Shown here: in pieces, positions 30,201 through 37,826 of the stretch
Position numbering within the stretch: position 1 is the stretch's first letter
Layout: every line of letters begins with the position of its first letter
Assembly (NCBI RefSeq): GCF_951230135.1
Contig: NZ_CATNVC010000002.1
Location: forward strand, 347,910 to 411,909
From: Butyricicoccus sp. Marseille-Q5471
Lineage (GTDB): Bacteria > Bacillota > Clostridia > Oscillospirales > Butyricicoccaceae
Reading direction: 5' to 3'
DNA: 64,000 nt
Translations under genes and position numbers: made by a program
Notes under the pieces: generated by a model
What the model was told of the DNA's origin: nothing
The model's database searches: none
The model's input: only the letters and a program-made list of their open reading frames with translations

Positions 30201-30377
30201 GACTTCCTCCGGGCCTGCGCCCGAATAGGTCGCGTAAACGACCGCCATCGGCATCTCAATGTTGGGCATCAGCGCCAGCGGCAGCGAAGAAAAGCCCATC
30301 ACACCGAAGATAACAACCATGACATAGGCCATAATGGTCGTTACGCGGTGTTTCAGGCAGAATTCGGCGAGTTTCAT
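27267..30377 (-). CDS. RND family efflux permease (AcrB/MMPL-like, HAE type)
   Basis: A 1036-residue proton-driven exporter with 12 membrane helices and two large outer loops. The start MKLAEFCLKHRVTTIMAYVMVVIFGVMGF, the TM4 proton relay Asp in GMGVGMIVDNSIVVLENIFRYR and the mirrored second half (GVIMLAGTIVNSAIVLIDYINTRRG) are family hallmarks. The C-terminus is a long Lys-rich tail (KNRKNKPKKERKQK). It follows the adaptor gene by 3 bases, in the order TolC-adaptor-permease. Substrate unknown. Its presence in a spore-forming lineage without an obvious outer membrane is notable. Confidence 0.95.
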   Translation of the reverse strand: MKLAEFCLKHRVTTIMAYVMVVIFGVMGFSSLPLALMPNIEMPMAVVYATYSGAGPEEVENMVTRTLESACARVAGMEELQSTSSEGMSMVMVSFADGTDMDEALVSLREKIDQVKSYLPDDASAPTVMSIDVDAMPVLQVGLRGADLAQLQTIAEDTISPALERIDGVASVDIMGGYETEVAIDTYADRLAGYNLSVSYVAQILGAENIALPAGNVSNGTKTLTARTDGEFSSLDDIKNTLIPLPAGGSVRLGEIANVRLQPAEQTEIAKIGTQECIVLSVNKQSDVNTVQVANKVNAALDTLKQDNPTLDTLVVFDQSEQINMTVQSVIQNILLGVLLAAVVLFAFLRDPGATGVISVAMPVCIIAVFLVMKALNITMNIMSLGGLAMGVGMIVDNSIVVLENIFRYRSDGCERWQSCVEGTAEVALSISASTLTTIAVFLPIGLSGGIVGMMFKEFSLTISALLLASLLIALTLVPLLSYMLLDRNEKKHRLSANPHGDIADRPIMRKYKKGLEYFITHRKVAMLTTLGLIVLFTASIATAGVEMIPSMDQGMVQVTIGTPVGAEMEEKAAFADRVTDIAVETIPEIESLYYTTGSSSSMMSSAGTTSVSINLVPGKERDRSSEEIADQLRKNLNNVAGCEISVSSTGSMDMSSMTGSAISVTLTGNDYEELTDTGNRLVRSLSEIPDAIEVKSSASEEVPQVNITLNRENASRFGLTAATIGQAVRGQLAGTTATTLKMKGEEITVSVKGDARIAQSLDALRTVSIPIQAGGSVPLELVANVGTELAPQTIARKNQTRTITITGDSISGDATAMAASVQQVLADFELPDGVSFDQGGEMEEMIESFKTLGYALIVSIGLIYFVLASQFESFVMPIIIMMILPVGLIGSLFGLPITGNKISIIAFIGVIMLAGTIVNSAIVLIDYINTRRGRGEDKNTAILNACPRRVRPVLMTTLTTVLGLLPMALSNGEGAEMMRPMAIVMITGMIIATIVTLVFTPVYYSLVDSMIERFKNRKNKPKKERKQKRKEKIKE

Positions 30378-30380
30378 CGC

Positions 30381-31505
30381 TTACTCCTTCCCCGCGCTCT
30401 CGTTTTGAACGATGCGCACCGCCGCGCCGTCCGACAGATAGTTCTGTCCGACAACCACCAGGCTTTCTCCCGCTGTCAGACCGCCGGTAATCTCGGTCTG
30501 TTCGCCCGAGGTCAGGCCGGTCGTGACAACGACACGCTTGGCGGTCGTATCATTTTCCACAACGAAGCAGTATTCAATCTCGCCGTCGGTCAGCACCGCT
30601 TCCGTCGGCACGAGCACTACACCGGTTTTGTTGTTGGTGAAGAACGTCACGTCTACAAACATGCCGATCTGCACATCCAGTCCCTCCGGCAGGTCGAGCC
30701 GTACCTCGTACAGCTGCGTCTGCTGGTTGGACGCGGGCGCAACCGTGCTGATTGTCGCGGCAATATCGCTCCTGCCGATGGCCTCAATGGAACAAATTGC
30801 GGTGGCTCCGGCCTTTAAGTACGGCTGCACACTCTCGGAAACCGAAACCAGCACCTGCGGCTTTGCGCTCTCCGAAATGACAACGGCAGGCGCGGACTGC
30901 GATGCCGTTCCGCCCGCGACCACGCTCACCGCGGTCACCACGCCGGTCATGGTCGATTTGACGTTGGTATCCTCCAGTGTTGTGCGAACATCCTTCATGC
31001 TTTCATCAATCTGGCTGAGCGTGGAGTCGGCGTTTGTCTTGGTCGACAGCAGCGTCAACTTGGCCTGATCGAGCTCGGCCTGCGATGCAGCGCCGATGGC
31101 AAGCAGGGCTTCGGTATCGGCAACGTTTTTCTCAGCCTGCCGAATCTGCTCATCAAAGAGCGTTTTGGAGCGGTTGTAGCTATCCAGCAGCGGCTGATAG
31201 TTCTTTTGAATATCCTTTTTATCGAGGGTGAACAGCGTCTGTCCGTTGGTTACCGTGTCGCCCACCTGAACGCCCACAGAGAGCACCTTGGCGGGAACGG
31301 GCGGAAAAATAGAAATTTCTCGCGCGGCGATGACCTTGCCCGACAGACGGGACTGACTGGAAATATCGCCCGAAATGACCTGCTGAACCTCGACCGCGGT
31401 GCCTGAGACATGCTCCTCTTCCGCGCTCTCGTCCTGCTTGCCGCAGCCCGCGCTGAGCAGCAGCGCTGCCGCGAGCAAAACGGATAAAATGCGTTTTGTC
31501 TTCAT
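30381..31505 (-). CDS. RND efflux periplasmic adaptor-type lipoprotein (MFP/HlyD)
   Basis: A 374-residue membrane fusion protein with a lipobox (LLAAALLLSAGC). The lipoyl-barrel halves are visible in LSGKVIAAREISIFPPVPAKVLSVGVQVGDTV and DTNVKSTMTGVVTAVSVVAGG, separated by a helical hairpin (about residues 95-170), followed by the beta-barrel (LVSVSESVQPYLKAGATA) and the membrane-proximal domain (VVVTTGLTSGEQTEITGGLTAGESLVVVG). It links the RND pump to the TolC-like protein. ATG at 31505 follows TTGGAGG. Same operon as its neighbours. Confidence 0.94.
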   Translation of the reverse strand: MKTKRILSVLLAAALLLSAGCGKQDESAEEEHVSGTAVEVQQVISGDISSQSRLSGKVIAAREISIFPPVPAKVLSVGVQVGDTVTNGQTLFTLDKKDIQKNYQPLLDSYNRSKTLFDEQIRQAEKNVADTEALLAIGAASQAELDQAKLTLLSTKTNADSTLSQIDESMKDVRTTLEDTNVKSTMTGVVTAVSVVAGGTASQSAPAVVISESAKPQVLVSVSESVQPYLKAGATAICSIEAIGRSDIAATISTVAPASNQQTQLYEVRLDLPEGLDVQIGMFVDVTFFTNNKTGVVLVPTEAVLTDGEIEYCFVVENDTTAKRVVVTTGLTSGEQTEITGGLTAGESLVVVGQNYLSDGAAVRIVQNESAGKE

Positions 31506-31525
31506 GTGTTCCTCCAAACTGTGGT

Positions 31526-32971
31526 TTACGACGCCATAACGCCGCGCTTGGCCCAATCATACTGGTTATATGCCAGAAACAGATCATATTCCGCCGATGT
31601 AATCGCCGATTTTGCAGTGTTCAGCTCATCTTCCGCCGAAAGCAGGGCATTTTTCGATAGTTTGCCGAGCTCATGCTGCTTGACCGCCGCATTGTATGTC
31701 TTGGTCTGTGTTTCATACGCACGATTCGCCACATCTACCAGACGTTTCTTTTCATTGACCGTGTTAAACAGTCCTAAAAAGTTCTGTGTTACCGTGCGCT
31801 CCGCCTGCTGTTTGGACAGCTTAGCCGCCTCGACCATGTGCTGTGTCGAGGTCACATCGTCCTCATAATCGTTGTTGGCCTGCCGCAGTGTGTCATTTGC
31901 CTGCCGGATAGTAAAGCTGTTTGTGCGTGCCTGCTTGAGGTCGTTTTCATAGTTCATGCCGCGCAGCTGCGCATCCGAAACCGGCACCAGTCCGGATACG
32001 GTCGCGCGCGTGCCGACCTCCCAGCCGAGCTGCATGGCAAGCCCCTGCTCGGCATTCTGGATGTTGAACAGCAGCGTTTGCAGCTGACTCTGTGTCGCAT
32101 CGCGCTGACTTTTGACCTGCTCGAGCTTGAGCTGAGAAATCTGCCCCAGCTGATAGCGTGTTTCCATTTCCTCAATCGTGCGGTCAAAGGACTGCAAACC
32201 GCGCTGGACGTCATTCAGCGTTTGCCGCAACGACGCGACCGTTATGTAGGTAGTCTCCGCCGAGTAGACCAGCATGTCAGCCTGATAACCGAACGAGCGC
32301 TCCGCGCTGGCAATCTGATCCTCAAGCTGATCCACCGCCTTTTCAATGCTCTCCTTGCTGCTCTTAACCGAAGCAATCGAGCTTTGCAGCTGACTGATGG
32401 TATTATTCAAACCGACCTTCAAGCTGCTGACCAACAGCTCATTTTTTGCCGCCGCATCCGCATCGTCCCCGCCGATGAACTCGGTCTGTCCGACCGCGGC
32501 AAGCAGCTTTTGCGTGCTCGCCAGCGCAGCCTCCAAATCGCTGACGTTAGGCAGGAACATCAGGGCCTCCTCCGGGTCGGTCGCCTTGAGTCCGGCAAGC
32601 GTTTTTTGGTTAGCCTGAATGGTCAGGCTGCCCGCGCGCACCGTTTTGTCAATCCCATAAAAGGTAATGCCCTGCGGCGTTGTGACCGGAGCCGTGTCTG
32701 GGGCGGCGCTGTCCGTCTGCACGCGCACGATGCCGCCGGTCTGTCCCGCTGCCGTCTGCGGCACCGCAGCGGTCTGTTCTTCTGCCTTCGCCGCGGCACT
32801 TTCCAGCCCGCCGCTCTGCCCGGAATCGGCCTGCGCCTCTTCCGAAACAGCTGCATGCACCGCGTCCTGCTTCTCCGGGTCGCCCGCTGTATAGGCAGGG
32901 TCGATTGCCATCGCGCACAGTCCGGTGGTCATCGCCGCCATCAGAAGCAGCGCCAGCATTCGTTTCTTCAT
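31526..32971 (-). CDS. TolC family protein
   Basis: A 481-residue exported protein with a signal peptide (MLALLLMAAMTTGLCAMA), a low-complexity Ala/Glu/Gln/Gly linker to about residue 105, then two long helical coiled-coil segments of the outer-membrane efflux protein family (EEMETRYQLGQISQLKLEQVKSQ; NTVNEKKRLVDVANRAYETQT; HELGKLSKNALLSAEDEL). In Gram-negatives TolC spans the outer membrane; Firmicute members exist whose beta-barrel portion is reduced. The ends of each repeat here show the LGxxSxxxLLxA pattern. First gene of the efflux set; AGGAAGGA precedes its ATG. Confidence 0.9.
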   Translation of the reverse strand: MKKRMLALLLMAAMTTGLCAMAIDPAYTAGDPEKQDAVHAAVSEEAQADSGQSGGLESAAAKAEEQTAAVPQTAAGQTGGIVRVQTDSAAPDTAPVTTPQGITFYGIDKTVRAGSLTIQANQKTLAGLKATDPEEALMFLPNVSDLEAALASTQKLLAAVGQTEFIGGDDADAAAKNELLVSSLKVGLNNTISQLQSSIASVKSSKESIEKAVDQLEDQIASAERSFGYQADMLVYSAETTYITVASLRQTLNDVQRGLQSFDRTIEEMETRYQLGQISQLKLEQVKSQRDATQSQLQTLLFNIQNAEQGLAMQLGWEVGTRATVSGLVPVSDAQLRGMNYENDLKQARTNSFTIRQANDTLRQANNDYEDDVTSTQHMVEAAKLSKQQAERTVTQNFLGLFNTVNEKKRLVDVANRAYETQTKTYNAAVKQHELGKLSKNALLSAEDELNTAKSAITSAEYDLFLAYNQYDWAKRGVMAS

Positions 32972-33006
32972 AACATGCGTCCTTCCTGTTCCCTCCGCAA
33001 AGCCGC

Positions 33007-34032
33007 TTAAAGCAGCTCACGTGTGATAATGCTCGTATGAATATATTCAATCGTCTGCTTGGGTGTTTCCCCCGTCCGCAAGGCGTGCGCAAGCACTTCC
33101 ACCGCGCGCGTTGCCTGTGCGGCAAAGTCCTGATCGATTACAAAATCCAATCGGCCCGCCGCCAGATACTGCCGCGCATGAGGCGTTGCATCATGGCAGA
33201 CCACATGGATGTGTTTCGCCGGCTTTGCACGTTCCAGTGCGTCCATGCAGCCGCGGACGCTCTCCGTCGCCATGTAAATTCCACGGATGTGGCTGTTGCG
33301 GCGCAGCTGCTCGAGCACGCCGTCGTAGGTCAGATCGTACTGCTCAATGCACTCAATGACGTTTGACGGCACGCGCACGCCGAACATCTCGTGCAGCCGG
33401 TCGAGAAAGCCGCGCACGCGCATGCTGTGTGCGGTAAATTCGCGGTTGCCCGTAACGACCAATACCTCGCCGCCGTCTCCGACATAGGGTGCAAGCAGAC
33501 CGGCCGCAATCCGACCCGAACGAATCAAATCCTGTCCCACATGATACAGACGCTGGCTGTTCGGCACATCCGAGTTGCAGGTGACGACTGCGATTCCCGA
33601 AGCAATCAGGCGATCGAGCTCCTCCGCCATCTGCATCGTGTCCGGTCCTGCAATTGCCAGTCCGTCAATCTCCCGCGCTTCCAGCCGGGAAATCGCTTCA
33701 AAATACGCGCGGCTAGATCGGTTTTTCAGTTCTTCAATCAATACAACCGCGTCGTTTACACCACGATGCTGCACGGCGGTGCGGATACCCTCACGCATAC
33801 GCCGAATAAAAAACGCATCCCAGCTCGGCATAATAAAGCCGATGCGGTAAGCGCCGCGACCGGCGCGCTCGGCCTGTTTCTGCGCCGGCGTGCGGTAGCT
33901 GCACTCACTGATGACCTTTTGGATGCGTTCGCGCACCTCGGGCGCAACATTGCCCCGCCCGTTGACCACGCGGTCGACCGTGCCGCGGGAAACGCCGCAT
34001 TGATCGGCGATCCACTGCGCAGTTACCTTCAT
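33007..34032 (-). CDS. LacI family transcriptional regulator
   Basis: A 341-residue sugar-responsive repressor. The N-terminal helix-turn-helix is MKVTAQWIADQCGVSRGTVDRVVNGRGNVAPEVRERI with hinge helix, then a periplasmic binding protein-like domain (YRIGFIMPSWDAFFIRRMREGI; DGLAIAGPDTMQMAEELDRL; VVTCNSDVP; VVTGNREFTAHSMRVRGFLD). It is divergent from an inositol-dehydrogenase gene, which it probably controls. It ends only 35 bases before tolC on the same strand with no clear terminator between, so read-through is possible. ATG at 34032 has GGACAGG upstream. Confidence 0.93.
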   Translation of the reverse strand: MKVTAQWIADQCGVSRGTVDRVVNGRGNVAPEVRERIQKVISECSYRTPAQKQAERAGRGAYRIGFIMPSWDAFFIRRMREGIRTAVQHRGVNDAVVLIEELKNRSSRAYFEAISRLEAREIDGLAIAGPDTMQMAEELDRLIASGIAVVTCNSDVPNSQRLYHVGQDLIRSGRIAAGLLAPYVGDGGEVLVVTGNREFTAHSMRVRGFLDRLHEMFGVRVPSNVIECIEQYDLTYDGVLEQLRRNSHIRGIYMATESVRGCMDALERAKPAKHIHVVCHDATPHARQYLAAGRLDFVIDQDFAAQATRAVEVLAHALRTGETPKQTIEYIHTSIITRELL

Positions 34033-34336
34033 TTTCCTGTCCCATCCTCTCGTTTTAAGCATTCTTTCATATTTTAATCCTATCACAGGCCATCCACCAA
34101 AACAAGCGTTCGCGTGCTTTTTAGACACATGCACGGAATGTGTCTCGCAATACACTCTGTGCATTTTCTGCATTTGCACAATGCACGGCTATTTTCGCGT
34201 GCTCGCGCCCGCATATTCTTTGCATATTAACCAATCGTTTTGCAATTAATTGGGCGGTACGACGAAAACCCGATTCCACTCTTGCAACGGTTTTGCGCGG
34301 GGATTATAATAAACATACCTTATTCAAAAGGAGAGA
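34033..34336. other. Divergent regulatory region between lacI and iolG
   Basis: A 304-base region rich in TGCA and TTGCA repeats: TGTGCA, TTGCAC and TGCACGG near 34120-34195, TTTGCATATTAACCAA near 34218 and TTTTGCAATTAA near 34240. These resemble half-sites for a LacI-type protein. No gene is seen. Confidence 0.45.
34282..34310 (+). promoter_or_regulatory. Promoter of iolG
   Basis: TTGCAA (34282-34287), 17-base spacer, TATAAT (34305-34310). Confidence 0.8.
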
Positions 34337-34342
34337 ATGAAA

Positions 34343-35368
34343 ATGGGTATTTTGAAAATTGGCGTTGTGGGCTGTGGCCGTATCGGCAAGCTGCACATCA
34401 ACAATCTGATCAACTCGGTTCCGGGCGTGCAGGTAGTTGCCGCTGCTGATCCGATGCTGGACAAGTCCGGCGCACGCGAGTGGCTGGCTGAGCGCAAGAT
34501 CACCAACGTTTCCACCGACTTTATGGACGTTGTCAACAATCCGGAAGTAGACGTTGTATTTGTCTGCTCCTCGACCGACACGCACTGCGACGTTTCTATG
34601 GCTGCTGTTAAGGCAGGCAAGCACGTCTTCTGCGAGAAGCCGATCGATTATGATATCGACAAGATCAAGGCACTGCTGGCAATGGTTGAAGAGAAGGGCG
34701 TTAAGTTCCAGGTTGGCTTCAACCGCCGCTTTGACCACAACCACAAGGCTGTGGCTGACTCCGTTAAGGACGGCACGATCGGCGATCCCCACATCGTTAT
34801 CGTTTCTTCCCGTGACCCCGAGCCGCCCCCGGCATCCTATGTTGCTGTTTCCGGCGGTATCTTCTACGACATGATGATCCACGACTTCGACATGGTTCGC
34901 TATGTAACCGGTTCCGAGGCTGTTGAGATTTCCGCTGTCGGTTCCTGCCTGGTTAACCCCAACCTGCAGGCTGAGTCCGGTATTCCGGACGTTGACACCG
35001 CTGTTGTTACCATGAAGATGGCGAACGGCTGCATCGCGGTTATCAACAACTCCCGTCAGGCTGTTTACGGCTACGACCAGCGCGTTGAAGCCTTCGGCTC
35101 CAAGGGCATGGCTTCTGACGGCAACGACCTGAAGAACACCACCACCGTTGTTACCGTTGACGGTGCTAAGAGCGAGAAGCCGGTTTGGTTCTTCCTCGAG
35201 CGCTACAATCAGGCGTTCATCGAGCAGGTTATCTCCTTCGTTGACGCAATCCAGAACGACAAGCCGGTTGCCGTTGGTGCAATCGACGGCCTGCGTCCGG
35301 TTCTGATGGCTGCTGCTGCGACCGAGTCCTGCCGCAACGGTGGCGTTTACGTCAAGGTTGCCGAGTAA
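34343..35368 (+). CDS. iolG: Inositol 2-dehydrogenase-type Gfo/Idh/MocA oxidoreductase
   Basis: A 341-residue NAD(P)-dependent dehydrogenase that oxidises myo-inositol or a related polyol. Rossmann motif KIGVVGCGRIGKLHINNL at the N-terminus, CEKPIDYDIDKIK with the catalytic Lys near residue 95, and GGIFYDMMIHDFDMVRYV with the Asp and His of the active site. The ATG at 34343 has better spacing from AAGGAG than the one at 34337. Codon choice (mostly GTT for Val, GCT for Ala, TCC for Ser) differs from neighbours and suggests strong expression. A terminator follows; other inositol genes are not adjacent, so the substrate is tentative. Confidence 0.85.
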   Translation: MGILKIGVVGCGRIGKLHINNLINSVPGVQVVAAADPMLDKSGAREWLAERKITNVSTDFMDVVNNPEVDVVFVCSSTDTHCDVSMAAVKAGKHVFCEKPIDYDIDKIKALLAMVEEKGVKFQVGFNRRFDHNHKAVADSVKDGTIGDPHIVIVSSRDPEPPPASYVAVSGGIFYDMMIHDFDMVRYVTGSEAVEISAVGSCLVNPNLQAESGIPDVDTAVVTMKMANGCIAVINNSRQAVYGYDQRVEAFGSKGMASDGNDLKNTTTVVTVDGAKSEKPVWFFLERYNQAFIEQVISFVDAIQNDKPVAVGAIDGLRPVLMAAAATESCRNGGVYVKVAE

Positions 35369-35390
35369 GTCTCCGCACATCCACGCTTAT

Positions 35391-35423
35391 AAAAAGAGCC
35401 GCCCATCGGGCGGCTCTTTTTCT
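35391..35423 (+). terminator. Terminator of iolG
   Basis: AAAAAGAGCCGCCC / GGGCGGCTCTTTTT. Confidence 0.92.
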
Positions 35424-35449
35424 TTCGTCTGTCGCTTTACAAAATCGAA

Positions 35450-35463
35450 TTAGCATTTGCTAA
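35450..35463. promoter_or_regulatory. Palindrome upstream of the CobW operon
   Basis: TTAGCA-TT-TGCTAA, a perfect 6-base inverted repeat ten bases before the -35 box. Form and place suggest a metalloregulator site. Confidence 0.45.
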
Positions 35464-35472
35464 CTAATTTTC

Positions 35473-35501
35473 TTTTCATTTTCTCCAAATCGTGGTATAC
35501 T
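35473..35501 (+). promoter_or_regulatory. Promoter of the CobW operon
   Basis: TTTTCA (35473-35478), 17-base spacer, TATACT (35496-35501); the 5' leader to the ATG is about 125 bases with a small GCGG/CCGC hairpin. Confidence 0.5.
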
Positions 35502-35633
35502 AACTGCAGAGCGGTTTTTCTGCCGCTTTGCAAGAGGATTATACCGGCAGCGGCACGAATTTTGTGTTTCACCCGAAAGGATGCCTGCCGTTGTGGCATA
35601 ATAGAACCAAATATAAAAACGAGGCGAAAAAAT

Positions 35634-36824
35634 ATGACGAAAATTGATATTATCTCCGGCTTTCTGGGCGCGGGCAAGACGACGCTGATTAAGCGCCTGC
35701 TGGACGGCGCACTGAAGGACGAAAAGGTTGTGCTGATTGAAAACGAGTTCGGCGAAATCGGCATCGACGGCGGCTTTTTGAAGGATGCCGGCATCGTTGT
35801 CAACGAAATGAACGCAGGCTGCATCTGCTGCTCACTGGTCGGTGATTTCGGTCAGGCACTGCACGACGTAGTCGATACCTATCACCCCGACCGCATCCTG
35901 ATTGAGCCTTCGGGCGTGGGCAAATTGTCCGACGTGATTTCTGCGGTGCAGAATGCGAAGCTGGACGTGGAGCTCAATTCTTTTGTAACGGTCGTCGATG
36001 CGCTCAAGGCTAAGATGTACCTGAAAAACTTTGGCGAGTTCTTTGAAAACCAGGTTGCGCATGCCGGCGCGATTCTGCTCAGCCGAACGGCTGAGTGTCC
36101 GGAAAAGCGTCTGAACGAAACACTGGAGCTGCTGCGCACGCTGAATGCATCGGCCCGCATCGTGACCACGCCGTGGAAGGATTTGAGCGGTCAGCAGTTG
36201 CTTGAAGTCATGGAAGGCAGCCAGTCGCTGGTGGAAGAAGTGCTGCATGAGATTGCGCACGCGCATCACCACGAGCACGGCGAGCAGTGTGCTTGCGGCC
36301 ATCATCATGGTGAGCACGAGCACGATGATGACTGCGCTTGCGGCGGACACGAGCACGAACATCACCATGAGCATCATCACGAACACGGTGAGCAGTGCGC
36401 CTGCGGTCATGACCACGGCGAGCATGCTCATGAACATCATCACGAGCACGGCGAACACTGTTCCTGCGGACACGACCACAGTGAGCATGCTCACGAGCAT
36501 GGCGAACACTGCTGCTGCGGCCATGACCACGGTCACGACCATCATGCCGACGAGGTTTTTACCTCCTGGGGCGCAGAAACGACGCACGCATATGATGAGG
36601 CCGACTTAAACCGTGCACTGATTGCACTGGGCGACCCCTCGCTTGGCATGGTGCTGCGCGCCAAGGGCATTGTCAAGAGTTCGGACGGCGGCGAGTGGCT
36701 GCACTTTGACTATGTGCCCGGCGCACCCGAAATTCGCCGCGGCGCGGCGGACTACACAGGCCGCCTGTGCGTCATCGGTGCCGAACTGGACGAAGACCAC
36801 ATCAAGACCCTGTTTGGGCTGTAA
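35634..36824 (+). CDS. CobW/COG0523 GTPase with long His/Cys-rich metal-binding insert
   Basis: A 396-residue G3E-family GTPase acting as a metal chaperone or insertase. The N-terminal GTPase has Walker [16 protein letters not shown] (residues about 8-22), the metal site NAGCICCSL and the switch/ E-P-S-G motif [12 protein letters not shown]. Residues about 206-306 are an insert of repeated [21 protein letters not shown] units, over half His, Cys, Glu and Asp, able to bind many Zn or Ni ions. The C-terminal CobW_C domain follows ([26 protein letters not shown]). It is the first gene of a two-gene operon with a second CobW protein. Confidence 0.93.
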   Translation: MTKIDIISGFLGAGKTTLIKRLLDGALKDEKVVLIENEFGEIGIDGGFLKDAGIVVNEMNAGCICCSLVGDFGQALHDVVDTYHPDRILIEPSGVGKLSDVISAVQNAKLDVELNSFVTVVDALKAKMYLKNFGEFFENQVAHAGAILLSRTAECPEKRLNETLELLRTLNASARIVTTPWKDLSGQQLLEVMEGSQSLVEEVLHEIAHAHHHEHGEQCACGHHHGEHEHDDDCACGGHEHEHHHEHHHEHGEQCACGHDHGEHAHEHHHEHGEHCSCGHDHSEHAHEHGEHCCCGHDHGHDHHADEVFTSWGAETTHAYDEADLNRALIALGDPSLGMVLRAKGIVKSSDGGEWLHFDYVPGAPEIRRGAADYTGRLCVIGAELDEDHIKTLFGL

Positions 36825-36835
36825 GGAGTATCAAA

Positions 36836-37786
36836 ATGGCGCAGGATAACATTCCGGTATATGTTTTCACAGGGTTTCTGGAAAGCGGCAAGACCCGTTT
36901 CATCCGCGAAATTCTGTCTGATTCCGACTTCACCGAGGGCGAGCGCACACTGCTCCTCCTGTGCGAAGAGGGCATCGAAGAGCTGAGCGAGGACGAGCTG
37001 CTGAACTGCAACACGGTTGCCGTGCCTGTCGAGGATGCGGCGAGCCTGACCCCCACCACGCTCAAGCTGCTCGAAAAGCGCTTCAACCCCGACCGCGTAC
37101 TGGTTGAATACAACGGCATGTGGAGTCTGGACGACCTAATTTCCGCCTTCCCCGGCCGATGGGAATTGTATCAAATTGTCACAACGGTCGACGCATCGAC
37201 CTTTCAGCTGTACTCCGCCAACATGGGCCCGATGATGTTCGAGCATATCACAACGGCGGATCTGGTCGTATTCAACCGCTGCACGGAACAGCTGAAGGAT
37301 TTTCTCTATGAAAAGAACATTCATGCGATGAACCCTCGCGCCACCATCTTTCTGGATGATGTGGACGGCAATACGGAGGATTACAACAAAAACCTCCCTC
37401 TCCCCTTCGATATTGAAGCGGATGTGATTGACATTGCCGACAAGGACTACGGTCTTTGGTATGTGGACGCGATGGGCAACCCCGGCAAGTATGCCGGCAA
37501 AACCGTGCGTTTCACCGGCATGGTGTTCCGCGGCGAAAACGTGCCGAAGGGCTCGTTCGTACCCGGGCGCTTTGGTATGGTCTGCTGCGCGGACGACGTG
37601 AGCTTTCTTGGTTTTCTATGCCGATTTGACAGCGCAAACGATTTACAGACCCGTGATTGGGTGCGCGTGACCGCATCCATTACCGTCGAAGCGCTGCCCG
37701 AGTACCGCGGCGAAGGTCCGGTGCTGCACGCGATCGAAGTGCTGCCCGGCGAAGCGCCTGCCGAAGAGCTGGTCTATTTCAGCTAA
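36836..37786 (+). CDS. CobW-type GTPase fused to a YcgQ/TIGR03943-like C-terminal domain
   Basis: A 316-residue two-domain protein. Residues 1 to about 180 form a divergent CobW GTPase: Walker A GFLESGKTRFIREIL, VEYNGMWSLDDL in place of the E-P-S-G motif, and FNRCTEQ as guanine site; the CxCC metal motif is absent. Residues about 205-316 (GKYAGKTVRFTGMVFRG, GRFGMVCCADDVSFLGFLC) resemble the C-terminal domain of YcgQ/TIGR03943 proteins, which work with YcgR permeases and are linked to zinc homeostasis. It starts 11 bases after the His-rich GTPase. The fusion suggests a GTP-driven metal delivery role; that is inference. Confidence 0.8.
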   Translation: MAQDNIPVYVFTGFLESGKTRFIREILSDSDFTEGERTLLLLCEEGIEELSEDELLNCNTVAVPVEDAASLTPTTLKLLEKRFNPDRVLVEYNGMWSLDDLISAFPGRWELYQIVTTVDASTFQLYSANMGPMMFEHITTADLVVFNRCTEQLKDFLYEKNIHAMNPRATIFLDDVDGNTEDYNKNLPLPFDIEADVIDIADKDYGLWYVDAMGNPGKYAGKTVRFTGMVFRGENVPKGSFVPGRFGMVCCADDVSFLGFLCRFDSANDLQTRDWVRVTASITVEALPEYRGEGPVLHAIEVLPGEAPAEELVYFS

Positions 37787-37826
37787 AAACAAAACGTCTC
37801 CCAACGATGGGAGACGTTTTGTTTTT
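37787..37826. terminator. Bidirectional terminator after the CobW operon
   Basis: AAAACGTCTCCC / GGGAGACGTTTT stem with flanking A and T runs. Confidence 0.92.

Noticed and set aside
36237..36550. Repetitive DNA that could suggest a tandem or CRISPR-like array
   Set aside because: The repeats are in frame and encode the His/Cys-rich insert of the CobW GTPase; there are no spacers.
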